Positions 1 to 9,205 of a stretch of DNA of 24,487 nucleotides are shown here, piece after piece; positions within the stretch are counted from its first letter, which is position 1; each line of letters starts with the position of its first letter. The stretch is from a virus. The DNA lies in the IMG/VR virus record IMGVR_UViG_3300049783_001307, positions 1 through 24,487 of that record; one strand, given 5' to 3'. Below the pieces are notes generated by a model that searched no databases, was not told the DNA's origin, and was given only the letters and a program-made list of their open reading frames with translations. A program made the position numbers and the translations under genes.

Positions 1-203
1 ACGTGGCCCTGGCAGGCAGAATTCCAGTTAAAGTTATTGGCAAAGTAAATAAAGGTGATAGGCTTGTAGCTTCATCAGTACCAGGACATGCAATGGCAGG
101 CGTATTAGATCGTGCAAGCGTATATACTGTTATAGGCCGCGCACTAGAGAATAAAATTAACGACGAAGCAGGTGTCGTTGAGGCAGTAGTAGGAACAAAG
201 TAA
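1..203 (+). CDS. C-terminal end of a phage tail/virion structural protein (5' partial)
   Basis: The reading frame is open at the left edge, so only about the last 66 residues are seen. They contain the short pattern ALAGRIPVKV, then GDRLVASSVPG, and end in VIGRALENK and GVVEAVVGTK. From memory this is the conserved C-terminal domain of many phage tail fibre and structural proteins, often next to or part of a self-cleaving G2-type region. The GTG at position 3 is an internal valine codon, not a start. The stop codon is followed with no gap by the GTG start of the next structural gene, so the two are very likely cotranscribed. The family is recognised from pattern only; the N-terminal body and any receptor role lie outside the window. 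Confidence 0.75.
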   Translation, partial: VALAGRIPVKVIGKVNKGDRLVASSVPGHAMAGVLDRASVYTVIGRALENKINDEAGVVEAVVGTK

Positions 204-2273
204 GTGGTATTAACAACCGGACTACCAATTGAGGTTCAAGATTACAACACATTAGCATTAGAAGTCAATCGACTTTATAGTGATAATACTGTTGGCTTGG
301 GGTATTATAGTTCAAACATCATATTGAATACCATTCCGGGAAGTGATCAACCAGCAGGCACTGAGTTTACTCTAACAGGACAAATTACATCAGCTGACTT
401 TATTGTGGTCACATTAAATGATGTAACCCTGATCTCAGGAACAGATTATACAGTAAGCATAAATTTATCAGGCAATGATAGTGTCACAATTATTAGCCCA
501 GTGGTAGCCGGTACGCAAATTTTTGCATATGTACGAACAGCACACCGTTACGGGTGGGGACAGCAAGCAAGCGTTCATCCAATTGTAATTGGTGATCAAA
601 TTTTGTCTGATGAAGCTACATTGCAGGCCTATGTTGAGGCAAATACAAATAACCTTATTGACAAATTGAACATTACTGAATTGCGCACAGGTGGTACAAA
701 CGAAGTAACACGCGTTGCAGTTGGTGCTTTAATTACACCAACCGAATTTGTGGCCGTACAAAACTTTATCACTGCTGACATTTTAACTGGCGGTACTTAT
801 TGGGCAAATGATTTAGCAGTTGTATCTGGTAGTATTTTAACATATGCCCGATCAGAACCTTGGACAGCACAACTAGCAGCCACAACCAGATTTTCATGGA
901 CTACATATAATGATCTACGATATTTCTTAAATGCTGGTTGCGAAATACGTAGCGCACTGAGTATGACTGGCAATGCAAATAACCCTGGTTACGCAAACTG
1001 GAATCAAGTGGTAACTGAAATGGGTACCTTGATTATGAACTATGATACAGCCAGGCAAACTGGTTCAAATGGCATTACATCTGGTATTGGTGCATATGAA
1101 CTTACTGGAACTTATCAAACAGTGTTTACAAGCTCAAGCCCATCAAACCCTATTGACACTGACGGCACACCTGACGCATACTCAACATATAATGCATTAG
1201 TTATTCGCTGGGAGGCACGCCTATTAGAGAACGTCCCGTCAGCAGGCAATGTTAGTATTGATATCCGTGCAGTGTTGGATGACACAGACTTTCCACAATT
1301 TGTAGAAGGTACAACCACAAAGAATTCAGGATATACGTTAGCCGAGGCTGTAATAGACAATAGTGCAACTTATGCGGTAACTAATTTTATACCTACATTG
1401 ACAGCGCAAGAAAGTTTTGTTAGCACTGGTACATCATTCGCATCAGCGTTTACAATCGCAGGTGCCACACAGGCCAATCCAGTAGTAATTACAGTAAGTG
1501 ATACAACTGGATTGACAACTGGCGAGATGGTACGTATTGCTGATGTTGTTGGCATGACGGAACTAAACGGTAATTGCTACACAGTTACCGTAATTGACGC
1601 CACAACATTCAGCCTTGACGGTATAGATGGTACAGCATTTGGTGCATATACCAGTAATGCTGGTGTTGCGTATCGTAAGGAATCACTGAACTGGATCACG
1701 CAAGGTGGCGCAGGAACAGACCTTAGCTCTGGATTTACACAAGACACTGGTGTTATGAACGTGGTATACGCCTGGACAGCATTGCTAAGCGGTGCCACAT
1801 CAATAACAGCAACTTCTGCGGTATATGTTGGTACAGGTGAATGCTTTGATGCAAGCGGTAGTGCAATGACGCAACAAGGATCTGGTACCACAAGTGGCAA
1901 CCAAGCATCATTCTCGCTACAATTCCAAGCTAACCCTGGACAAGCTGCATCATCTAATGTCAATAATGTTGCGTTCCGAATTTCTGACATTGACGAAGGT
2001 GCCAATCGCAACGAAGCAATTACAGTAATCGCATATGATGCTGCAAACAATGAAACTGCGGTAGTTATTACACCAGGCGCCAACCTTAATGTTACAGCTC
2101 AAACTGTAGCAGCAACTGGTGGTACATTTTTACCAACAGATGCAGCGGCAAGCGCATTGTTCCAAATAGCTGGTCCAGTGTCACGAGTCAATATCACATT
2201 CAGCAGCACGTCAGGCGGCGGCGGTGTAGTAGATATGACAGACGTATACTTTGAGCCAATTCCTCTCTTTTAA
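204..2273 (+). CDS. Tail fibre/adhesin-like virion structural protein
   Basis: A 689-residue protein rich in Thr, Ala, Val, Asn and Gly with almost no Cys, typical of beta-structured phage fibres. The N-terminus (about residues 1-115) has the pattern ALEVNRLYSDN and then YGWGQQAS and GDQILSDEA, as in phage structural proteins that bind the tail. Around residues 416-490 there is a module with NPVVITVSDTTGL, GMTELNGNCYTV and DGIDGTAFGAY, which is the repeat often annotated in phage tail proteins as E1_FCCH-like. The C-terminus (about 570-689) contains AFRISDIDEGANRN, VIAYDAANNE and QIAGPVSRVNITF, a beta-sandwich module seen in other virion proteins. The start is GTG directly after the previous stop, with AGGA about ten bases upstream. 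The likely role is host recognition or the distal tail; the exact part is unknown. Confidence 0.75.
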   Translation: MVLTTGLPIEVQDYNTLALEVNRLYSDNTVGLGYYSSNIILNTIPGSDQPAGTEFTLTGQITSADFIVVTLNDVTLISGTDYTVSINLSGNDSVTIISPVVAGTQIFAYVRTAHRYGWGQQASVHPIVIGDQILSDEATLQAYVEANTNNLIDKLNITELRTGGTNEVTRVAVGALITPTEFVAVQNFITADILTGGTYWANDLAVVSGSILTYARSEPWTAQLAATTRFSWTTYNDLRYFLNAGCEIRSALSMTGNANNPGYANWNQVVTEMGTLIMNYDTARQTGSNGITSGIGAYELTGTYQTVFTSSSPSNPIDTDGTPDAYSTYNALVIRWEARLLENVPSAGNVSIDIRAVLDDTDFPQFVEGTTTKNSGYTLAEAVIDNSATYAVTNFIPTLTAQESFVSTGTSFASAFTIAGATQANPVVITVSDTTGLTTGEMVRIADVVGMTELNGNCYTVTVIDATTFSLDGIDGTAFGAYTSNAGVAYRKESLNWITQGGAGTDLSSGFTQDTGVMNVVYAWTALLSGATSITATSAVYVGTGECFDASGSAMTQQGSGTTSGNQASFSLQFQANPGQAASSNVNNVAFRISDIDEGANRNEAITVIAYDAANNETAVVITPGANLNVTAQTVAATGGTFLPTDAAASALFQIAGPVSRVNITFSSTSGGGGVVDMTDVYFEPIPLF

Positions 2274-2286
2274 CTATTTGTTTCCA

Positions 2287-2314
2287 TTGACAAAATTCAT
2301 ATAGATGCTATAAT
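2287..2314 (+). promoter_or_regulatory. Sigma70-like promoter upstream of the small conserved protein
   Basis: A perfect -35 hexamer TTGACA (2287-2292) and a perfect -10 hexamer TATAAT (2309-2314) are separated by 16 bp, in the only sizeable gap in this part of the window. AAGGA (2326-2330) lies nine bases before the ATG at 2340. It should start the transcript carrying the 2340-6341 genes and perhaps more. Confidence 0.8.
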
Positions 2315-2339
2315 GGTGTTATCATAAGGATGAATATAT

Positions 2340-2687
2340 ATGGATGACCGTTTAGAAAAGGCGCTGGCCTTTTCAAATTATCGTATCACGATTGAAAACC
2401 GCCGCATTGCACTAAAACGTAGATTTGAAACCATGATAGTAGTGCATCATAATGATGGTGTGTTTACCGCAGACAGTACAACAATTGGATTTGCAGCCAC
2501 ATTGTTGCTGGGGGGACATACTGAAGCTATTTTAATTGATACTCGTGGCAATACAATACAGGTAAATGATTTGCTTGTATTCAAAGATAAATTGATGAAC
2601 GCGTACTTTATGGCTACAAATGAATACTCTGTTGATTTGGCAAAGCTTGCAACTGCCCGTAACGTCAAGAAGGTAATGGATTGGTAA
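2340..2687 (+). CDS. Conserved phage protein of unknown function (115 aa)
   Basis: A 115-residue soluble protein, first in the transcript from the promoter at 2287. The N-terminus has DDRLEKALAFSNYR followed by RRFETMIV, and the C-terminus has YFMATNEYSVD and ARNVKKVMDW. From memory, small proteins with this order (charged N-terminal helix, beta core, ATNEY-type motif, ARNVKK tail) are common in T4-like phages, where they have no known function. No signal peptide, membrane segment or catalytic motif is visible. The stop codon TAA overlaps the ATG of the next gene by one base, suggesting translational coupling with the glycosyltransferase-like gene. The start is well supported by AAGGA. Confidence 0.8.
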   Translation: MDDRLEKALAFSNYRITIENRRIALKRRFETMIVVHHNDGVFTADSTTIGFAATLLLGGHTEAILIDTRGNTIQVNDLLVFKDKLMNAYFMATNEYSVDLAKLATARNVKKVMDW

Positions 2688-3580
2688 TGACAGAAACTTC
2701 CGGCGTCGTCTTATTTGCCTATAATACAAACGAAATTGATTATATTAAACTGGCAATAATAGCAGCGCGGTACGCCCGTTATGCGATGCCAGACAAGCCA
2801 GTATGTCTAATTACTGATGCTGGAACGCTGGAATATCATAAGCAAACGCCAACCAGCAAATTTACTGCTGACGCATTTGACGAAATCATATTAGTGGACA
2901 GCAATTTTACGCATAACAAAAGAATACATTATGACTCCCCGTACACTAACTTTGTAAGTGACTTTAAGAATACAAATAAGCATCGCATTATAGAATACAC
3001 GCCGTACGATCGCACGTTACTTTTGGATACTGATTATATTCTACAAAACAATCAGCTCGAGTACTGTTTTGATAGTAATGAAGATGTAATTATGTTTCAT
3101 GAAGCAGAAGACTTGATAGGCGAGCCGCCAGCTGACCCACAACAATTCTTGCACACCACTGGTATCCCGATGATTTGGAGCACTGCCATTTACTTTAATC
3201 GGAACAGTGATGGCGCCAATACATTCTTTGACTTGTGGGCACACATATCAGACAATTATAATTTTTATCAATTGCTTTATGGATTCCCCAAGGGAATGTA
3301 CAGAACTGATTTTTGCGTTTCAATTGCGCGTCATATCATGGATGGTATGGCGGCAGGAAGTAGTATTGGTAAATTTCCTGGTAAACTAATAAACATGAGC
3401 CAACGTGATGATATTGCAAAAATTAATGCAGTAGATGATTGGATTTATTTGGTGAACAATAATAAAGAAAATTGGAAAAATTCTCTTACTCGTATCACTG
3501 GTGAAAATATACATGTTATGAACAAGCGCAGTTTGGATCGAAACTTTACTGCACTTATAGAAAAATTGGATAGCAAATGA
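2687..3580 (+). CDS. Glycosyltransferase-like protein, GT-A fold
   Basis: A 297-residue protein. It begins with a Rossmann-like strand (VVLFAYNTN) and a helix YIKLAIIAARYAR, then CLITDAG, and carries LLLDTDYIL with a DxD motif at about D114 and D116, the metal and nucleotide-sugar site of GT-A enzymes. A later aromatic stretch, MIWSTAIYFNRN, fits the acceptor half. I chose the ATG that overlaps the previous TAA (TAATG) over the in-frame TTG six bases earlier. It forms an overlapping run with the next two genes. It probably transfers sugar to a virion or host surface component, or to modified DNA; the sugar and acceptor cannot be read from the sequence. Confidence 0.65.
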   Translation: MTETSGVVLFAYNTNEIDYIKLAIIAARYARYAMPDKPVCLITDAGTLEYHKQTPTSKFTADAFDEIILVDSNFTHNKRIHYDSPYTNFVSDFKNTNKHRIIEYTPYDRTLLLDTDYILQNNQLEYCFDSNEDVIMFHEAEDLIGEPPADPQQFLHTTGIPMIWSTAIYFNRNSDGANTFFDLWAHISDNYNFYQLLYGFPKGMYRTDFCVSIARHIMDGMAAGSSIGKFPGKLINMSQRDDIAKINAVDDWIYLVNNNKENWKNSLTRITGENIHVMNKRSLDRNFTALIEKLDSK

Positions 3581-4425
3581 AACAAGGGTATATCATTCTT
3601 GGTGTTGATGCTGCTGGTAGTATACAAAATATTAAAGCAGCATATGCGTTAAGCCTTAGTCTTAAGATCAGTGATCCACTACGCGAAACATGCGTTGTTG
3701 TTAATAATTTTCTTGATGTTCCTGCAGAATATGAAGAAGGATTCAATTATATTGTGGAATTGCCGTTCAAAAGAACAGAAGCAAGCCACAATGATATAAT
3801 GATTGATTGGTGGCAGATCTATTATTGCACACCTTTTGAAGAAACAATAGCCATACATAATTATAGTATTGCCCTGGACAATATGGAAATGCTGTGGCAT
3901 CAGACAAGTGATATTGATATAGCATTTGCTGACTCCTGTGATTTTCGCAGCATTTTATGTACTGATGTGGAGCGCACACATGCAAATGTCCGTAACAACA
4001 TTGCAGTATATAATGCAAAGGTGGTGTATTTTCGTAAAAGTCAAATTGCAAGTGAATTTTTTAAGATGGCTGATCCTGTATTTCGGTCCTGGCGGGAAAG
4101 CTATTATGCTACCTTACCTGAATATAGGCCAGCTGACTTTGATCTTGATTTGATGTGCGGTATAACTGTAAGCATGTTGGGTGAAAATTACCCCAAGCTA
4201 AAATTGTTTAACTACAATGACCTAAAAATTAATTTTTTGTTTGATCCCACAATTGAGAATCCGTTAAATTGGCAAGAGCAATACACTGTTTGGGTAACAA
4301 ATAATCTGCAAGTAAAAATAAACAATCACAGACAGCGTGGACTATTCCATTACGGTTACCCACAGTTCTTGACAACTGATATAATGCGAAAAATAAATGA
4401 CAGTTACAATACAAAAACGAGCTAA
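3577..4425 (+). CDS. Glycosyltransferase-like protein with degenerate DxD
   Basis: A 282-residue protein overlapping the previous gene by four bases (ATGA). The N-terminus YIILGVDAAG, AAYALSLSLK and CVVVNNF matches the opening of a GT-A-like family common in myoviruses, and the C-terminus (LQVKINNHRQRGLFHYG) also fits. Where relatives have a clear DTD, this protein reads ALDNMEMLW (about residues 99-107), so the canonical DxD is lost or replaced by D101 with E104. It may be metal-independent, use another residue, or be an inactive partner of the neighbouring GT. The family call rests on pattern memory; the function is inferred. No membrane segments are seen. Confidence 0.55.
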   Translation: MKQGYIILGVDAAGSIQNIKAAYALSLSLKISDPLRETCVVVNNFLDVPAEYEEGFNYIVELPFKRTEASHNDIMIDWWQIYYCTPFEETIAIHNYSIALDNMEMLWHQTSDIDIAFADSCDFRSILCTDVERTHANVRNNIAVYNAKVVYFRKSQIASEFFKMADPVFRSWRESYYATLPEYRPADFDLDLMCGITVSMLGENYPKLKLFNYNDLKINFLFDPTIENPLNWQEQYTVWVTNNLQVKINNHRQRGLFHYGYPQFLTTDIMRKINDSYNTKTS

Positions 4426-5368
4426 ATCTAATCCGCAATATTATGTTTACTATAATGATTGGACAGGTGAAATAATATCTGTTGGCCATGCTATACGTAA
4501 TGATATAACTGCACCGCTTTTGGTAACACAAGATGACATAGCACATCAGATTATCAAAGGCAACGATAGTGATCAAAATTATGTTGTGAGTAATCTACCT
4601 GAATTAGTATCCAAGTCAGAATATCTGCGGTTACGCATATGTGAAGAAGCTTTGTACCTGCTACCAAACCATAAGCTTGAAGAATGGGATATAAGGGTCA
4701 AGCTATATAAAAAGAATAAGATGTTAGTGTTTGAAGTAAATCAAGCTATGATTTCTCATCTTGTTGCACAAAATATACGACGTGAAATTCAAATTGATGG
4801 TCCTGATAATCTTGAGTTTCATATTACCAAGGACGGTGACCCAGATTATTTAATCCAGACGATAAGCTTTGCCCTGAGCGACCTTATACACAATGGACAA
4901 ATTGTGCATCACATTGGTGATGTTGCAAGATATAGCAACCCTTATGAGTTAAGTTTTCTAACACGCCGTTATTTTAAGAATTATTATTTTGAAGTTACAG
5001 ATGCTGAATATGTTGACACTAGCCTGGTAACTACTATTAATTTGCCACATATTTGGCAAGCTGTAAAAAATCAAACTGGTTCACATCTTGCGTTTACACA
5101 ATACAATAATTGTGTTACACTAAGTAGTAATATCAGTGCAGAGCAATTAACAGCAAGTGGTGTATTACACCGCCACATGACATTTTATGTTGTGGGCGAC
5201 TCTCCTGATATGTACCTGGCTGAATTTTCAATGGACATGAGTCGACTGAGACTGGGGCATCAGGAAAGATTTTTAGTTGATTTTGATATTGACGACGTTA
5301 ATATCATCTATCAAAATCCCACGCTTAAAGTAACCAAAAGGAAGATAAATGACACTTACCCCAATTAA
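4397..5368 (+). CDS. Phage protein of unknown function (323 aa)
   Basis: A 323-residue protein overlapping the previous gene by 29 bases. I do not recognise a characterised domain. The N-terminus contains PQYYVYYNDWTGEIISVG followed by a beta-rich segment, a pattern I associate with uncharacterised phage proteins that describe a small beta domain at the N-terminus. The rest is rich in I, V, D, Y and N, with no clear catalytic motif, signal peptide or membrane helix. Only two Cys-containing patches are present. It lies between two GT-A-like genes in an overlapping run, so it may be a structural or acceptor protein, or a partner of the GTs; this is inference from position only. The start is uncertain because no strong ribosome binding site precedes the ATG. 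Confidence 0.6.
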   Translation: MTVTIQKRAKSNPQYYVYYNDWTGEIISVGHAIRNDITAPLLVTQDDIAHQIIKGNDSDQNYVVSNLPELVSKSEYLRLRICEEALYLLPNHKLEEWDIRVKLYKKNKMLVFEVNQAMISHLVAQNIRREIQIDGPDNLEFHITKDGDPDYLIQTISFALSDLIHNGQIVHHIGDVARYSNPYELSFLTRRYFKNYYFEVTDAEYVDTSLVTTINLPHIWQAVKNQTGSHLAFTQYNNCVTLSSNISAEQLTASGVLHRHMTFYVVGDSPDMYLAEFSMDMSRLRLGHQERFLVDFDIDDVNIIYQNPTLKVTKRKINDTYPN

Positions 5369-6341
5369 TGATTTTGACATTGTTTTTATCAGCTATGATG
5401 AACCAAATGCAAATAATAACTGGCAGGATCTATTGGATAAATGTCCCTGGGCAAAGCGCAGCCATGGCGTGTATGGAAGTGATGCCGCACATAAAGCCGC
5501 TGCCAAGCTTAGCGAGACCTCCAGACTAATTACTATTGATGCAGATAATATTGTTGATGCAGAATTCTTTAATTTAGAAATTGATATGGACACCATTGGG
5601 CGTGATGATGTAATTAGTTGGGCAGCTAAGAATGAAATAAACGGACTTATATATGGAAACGGTGGCATCAAATGCTGGCCCAAGCATGTAATTGAACGTA
5701 TGCGCACACATGAAGCAGCACCTGAAAATGACCACAGTGCTCAGGTTGACTTCTGCTGGAACATCAACTACGTACAAATGAACAACGTGTATAGCCATGT
5801 ATATAATAACGCCAGCCCGTTACAAGCTTGGCGCGCAGGATTCAGAGAAGGCGTAAAGATGACGCTTGAAGCTGGTAATGTTGTGGACAAAACACACATC
5901 AAAAAAATTCACCGTAAAAACTATCAAAGATTGCTAACTTGGATGAGTGTGGGTGCTGATACAAAAAATGGAGTATGGGCGCTGTACGGCGCTCGTCTGG
6001 GCTGTGTGATGGCGAATCTGCGCCGTGATGAATGGGATTGGAAAAATGTTCGTGACTTTGAATGGTTGAACAATTATTGGTATAAAGAAGTTGCACCAAT
6101 GTTTGCAGCACATAGAGAATTAATCATGGGCATACAAACATGTGAATACACAGGATATATCTGGGACCGTATGCTGGTGTCAGATAGTAGCATTGCACTG
6201 GGAGACCTACTCAGGCAGGAACTTGACTTAGAGATTGCTGACCTGAGTATACAAGACTGTAAGTTCTTCAAGGAAGTATACATCAATCCTGCAAGGACCG
6301 CTCCAATGGTGCGAGAAGAACAAGTAGTTAATTTTATATAA
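5349..6341 (+). CDS. Glycosyltransferase-like protein (phage GT-A family, DAD motif)
   Basis: A 330-residue protein. It opens with DIVFISYDEPNANNNW, then CPWAKRSHGVYG and AHKAAAKLSETSRL, then ITIDADNIV with a DxD at D64 and D66. These are the hallmarks of a phage GT-A-like family that I recognise from other large aquatic phages, and the same family appears again at 13627. The C-terminal part (YIWDRMLVSD) is less conserved. The ATG at 5349 has AAAGGAAG (5337-5344) at good spacing, so the 20-base overlap with the upstream gene is probably real. It ends just before the first radical SAM gene. Donor and acceptor are unknown. Confidence 0.65.
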   Translation: MTLTPINDFDIVFISYDEPNANNNWQDLLDKCPWAKRSHGVYGSDAAHKAAAKLSETSRLITIDADNIVDAEFFNLEIDMDTIGRDDVISWAAKNEINGLIYGNGGIKCWPKHVIERMRTHEAAPENDHSAQVDFCWNINYVQMNNVYSHVYNNASPLQAWRAGFREGVKMTLEAGNVVDKTHIKKIHRKNYQRLLTWMSVGADTKNGVWALYGARLGCVMANLRRDEWDWKNVRDFEWLNNYWYKEVAPMFAAHRELIMGIQTCEYTGYIWDRMLVSDSSIALGDLLRQELDLEIADLSIQDCKFFKEVYINPARTAPMVREEQVVNFI

Positions 6342-6366
6342 GATACCCAATTGAAACGGAAAAGAT

Positions 6367-7923
6367 ATGGCCAAAAAATTTACTGATGTCAAATGGGATC
6401 GATATTCCCATGGTATGATACAGAACAATGCAAATAATAATACGAACATGCGCGACCTGTTGGATTCAACAGGGTGTGGTTTTTGCCTGGCCAAGTTTAC
6501 ACAGGTTACATTGCATCTGGGTACAGGAATGACGCATAGTTGTCATCATCCTACACCACATAAAATCCCACTAGATGAATTGGCAAAAAGTCCAAGTGCA
6601 TTGTTCAATACTTCACATCTGAAAAAAGCTAGAAAACAGATGTTAAATAATGACCGTCCAAGTGAATGTGATTATTGTTGGCGCATTGAGGATGATGGCG
6701 GCACCAGTGACCGTGTTTATAAAAGTATTGAACCCTGGGCAAATGAGCAACATGATCAAATAACTAAGTTGTCTGGTGACGAAAACATCTACCCATCCTA
6801 TCTTGAGGTTAGCTTTAGTAATGTGTGCAATTTAAAATGCACGTATTGTGGTCCTGAGTTTAGCAGCAAATGGGTTGAGGAGCTTAAAAAAGATGGGCCA
6901 ATCAAGTTGCTTGAAGGTACAGCACACGAAACAGAACAACATAACCACGCTGATCTTGATGCATTGAATTACAAAAAACGAGACCACAATCCATACATTG
7001 AAGCATTTTGGAAATGGGTTCCTGATGTAATGCCAAACCTCAAACACTTTCGTATTACAGGTGGCGAACCATTAATGAGCAAAGACACATTTAAAATTAT
7101 GGAATGGTTAATTGCGAATCCAAAACCTGATATGGAGTTTTCAATTAACAGCAACTTTAGTGTGCCAGACAAACTATGGGCGCAATTTATAGAATTGATA
7201 ACACGTATGCGTGATACAGATTGTGTTAAAAAAATTACATTGTATACTAGTATTGAAGGTTGGGGACCGCGTGCAGAGTATGCTCGCACAGGACTGGACT
7301 TTGAACTATTAAAAGCCAGGTCTGAAGAAATTGCTGCAATGGATAACATCAGACTGACAATCATGTCAGCGTTTAATATCCTGAGTATTACTAGCTTCAA
7401 ACAGATGTTGGAATGGGTCCATGCACTCAAGCTACTACATAGTCCAAATAATTCCATTGCACAATTATCTGAAAAAACTGGGTTCAAAATCGGAAACAAG
7501 GATTTTGCGACGCACAAGCTCAAAAACAAGTCACATATGACCACAGTAAGTTTGGATATCCCTTACTTGAGACACCCTGAGCAAATGGATGCACATTTTG
7601 CAACACATCAATTGGTGGAAGATCATTTGTTGCCAGCAATTGAATACATGGGAGCGCACTCAGTTACTGAAGGTTGGCCGCTACCTGGTGGATTTGAAAC
7701 ACATGAACTGGACAAACTTGCTAGGATTGTAAACCATAGGCTGTACTTTAACAAGAAGAATGCACCAGAACGGGAAGGCCATGCAGATATCCGTGTGGCC
7801 AGAGCCAAATTTTACGACTATATAAATACGCTTGACAAAAGACGTAATACTGATTTCCTCGCAGTGTTTCCTGAAATGACAGAATTTTATGCAGCATGTA
7901 AGCAAGCAAAAGAAGAACTATAA
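6367..7923 (+). CDS. Radical SAM protein with N-terminal SPASM/twitch-like module
   Basis: A 518-residue enzyme that should cleave S-adenosylmethionine at a [4Fe-4S] cluster to make a 5'-deoxyadenosyl radical. The cluster motif is CNLKCTYC (C154, C158, C161), followed by ITGGEPLMS (GGE at 232-234) for SAM binding. Before the core lie C37, C40, C59 (in THSCHHPTPH), C101 and C104 (CDYCWR), resembling a SPASM or twitch auxiliary-cluster module placed N-terminal. GGAAAAG precedes the ATG by a few bases. It is the longest of five radical SAM proteins here and overlaps the methyltransferase gene by one base. The substrate is unknown; SPASM relatives often act on peptides, proteins or small metabolites. 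Confidence 0.85.
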   Translation: MAKKFTDVKWDRYSHGMIQNNANNNTNMRDLLDSTGCGFCLAKFTQVTLHLGTGMTHSCHHPTPHKIPLDELAKSPSALFNTSHLKKARKQMLNNDRPSECDYCWRIEDDGGTSDRVYKSIEPWANEQHDQITKLSGDENIYPSYLEVSFSNVCNLKCTYCGPEFSSKWVEELKKDGPIKLLEGTAHETEQHNHADLDALNYKKRDHNPYIEAFWKWVPDVMPNLKHFRITGGEPLMSKDTFKIMEWLIANPKPDMEFSINSNFSVPDKLWAQFIELITRMRDTDCVKKITLYTSIEGWGPRAEYARTGLDFELLKARSEEIAAMDNIRLTIMSAFNILSITSFKQMLEWVHALKLLHSPNNSIAQLSEKTGFKIGNKDFATHKLKNKSHMTTVSLDIPYLRHPEQMDAHFATHQLVEDHLLPAIEYMGAHSVTEGWPLPGGFETHELDKLARIVNHRLYFNKKNAPEREGHADIRVARAKFYDYINTLDKRRNTDFLAVFPEMTEFYAACKQAKEEL

Positions 7924-9203
7924 TGGCCCATCCTGAGGACAGATTTGAACCGCTTGACACTATTGATGCAAATTCAATGTTTAAACTTCAGGCACAGATA
8001 ATACAGCAACATGGTATCAATAGTGTATTGGATGTTGGTTGTCGTTTGGCCCGTCCGTTGGAATGGCTTGACACCAACATAACATATCACGGATTTGATA
8101 TTGTGCCTGATGTGCCTGACAGGCTTGCAACCAAATACCCAGGCGCAAAATATCCCAACACAGATTGGAAAGAAGGTGATTGGGATAATCCTCCCTTCCA
8201 GGGATCTTATGATTGTTTGATTTTTGGCGGCATGTTCTATTACAATAAAGATCGTGTTGTGGAAATAATTGATGCCTATATTGCTCGTTATAATCCAAAA
8301 CTAATCTTAATATGTGATATTCATTATGACAACCCTGCACATTTTTGGCCTGCTGATTTTGCCGCCCTTAAATCTACATTCTACCACAAAGAACATATGG
8401 TGCAATTGCCTGACAGTTTTTATGGAATGAATAAGCGGGTAATATTTGAAATTAACCTAAATGATAATGCACAATCAAAACAAACTGCAAAACCGCAGCG
8501 TACTCTCCTACCAGTTAATCCCACATATACTGGCCTGCAATCGCCAAGTTATCCTGTAGAAGAAATGTTGGAATGGATCTACGTCACCAATACAGAGCCC
8601 CTGGACAATATTGGCAAAACAATGCACAAGGACTTTGTTTTGGATTATTGGATTGGTGTGGCGGCAGGATTTAAACCATATTATACCTTGTGCAAGTTTG
8701 GATTTACAACTGATACCAGAGTGATATATGCTGATATTAGCCCGCGCGAAATTCATTGGCGTAAACATTTTGATCAACATTACTATACAGATATAACTGA
8801 TGCAGCGTTGACAGACATGTATGTTCAATATCAAAAAGACAATCCAAGTTGTGATTTTATTCGCAGTGATATTAACTTAATAGGTAGCACTATTAGGAAA
8901 GAACGTGAGTTCCTAAATATAACTGATAGTGAATGGGAAACAATGTGGCATACATATCAGCAAGCTGAAAAAATCTATAAGGTAAGTAACATTATTGATG
9001 AAGTTGATACAGTGTTAGATCTTGTGCGCAAGCATACAAACAACGCCCCCACAACTGCTTATGTTTGGACCAGCAATGCATGGGATTGGCATCAATTTAG
9101 ATACAGCGAGCAAGACTATAATGATTGGCGCGCGCAAGTTGAAAAGCACATTGGTAGCCTTTATTATGATGGTAAGGTTCCGCCATTCAGTAGTATGGTA
9201 TAA
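7923..9203 (+). CDS. Two-domain SAM-dependent methyltransferase-like protein
   Basis: A 426-residue protein starting at a TAATG overlap with the radical SAM gene. Domain 1 (about 1-185) is a class I methyltransferase: motif I VLDVGCRLA (35-43), an acidic ribose-binding position in GFDIVPD (D59), then YDCLIFGGMFYY and LILICDIHYDN. Domain 2 (about 200-426) contains KFGFTTDTRVIYADIS (258-273) and near the end AYVWTSNAWDWHQFRY. From memory this second module occurs alone or fused in large aquatic phages and also looks Rossmann-like, but its motif I is weak. The product may therefore be an active methyltransferase fused to a binding or second catalytic domain. The target is not identifiable. Confidence 0.7.
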   Translation: MAHPEDRFEPLDTIDANSMFKLQAQIIQQHGINSVLDVGCRLARPLEWLDTNITYHGFDIVPDVPDRLATKYPGAKYPNTDWKEGDWDNPPFQGSYDCLIFGGMFYYNKDRVVEIIDAYIARYNPKLILICDIHYDNPAHFWPADFAALKSTFYHKEHMVQLPDSFYGMNKRVIFEINLNDNAQSKQTAKPQRTLLPVNPTYTGLQSPSYPVEEMLEWIYVTNTEPLDNIGKTMHKDFVLDYWIGVAAGFKPYYTLCKFGFTTDTRVIYADISPREIHWRKHFDQHYYTDITDAALTDMYVQYQKDNPSCDFIRSDINLIGSTIRKEREFLNITDSEWETMWHTYQQAEKIYKVSNIIDEVDTVLDLVRKHTNNAPTTAYVWTSNAWDWHQFRYSEQDYNDWRAQVEKHIGSLYYDGKVPPFSSMV

Positions 9204-9205
9204 TT

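Noticed and set aside
1115-2083. Long minus-strand open frames inside the tail protein gene
   Set aside because: Low-complexity shadow frames of a Thr/Ala/Val-rich gene, with no family signature or ribosome binding site and fully covered by a clear plus-strand gene.
4229-4244. AT-only palindrome AAAAATTAATTTTT as a possible terminator or origin element
   Set aside because: It lies inside the 3577 gene, is pure A/T and is likely to arise by chance; no GC stem or repeats accompany it.
6969-7544. Open 191-residue minus-strand frame across the first radical SAM gene
   Set aside because: It lies entirely within a gene with intact radical SAM motifs; its translation has no recognisable pattern.
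7821-7828. TATAAATA, the T4-type late promoter core, about 95 bases before the methyltransferase gene
   Set aside because: In AT-rich DNA this octamer is expected a few times by chance in a window this size, and it lies inside a coding region with no second matching site at other gene starts.
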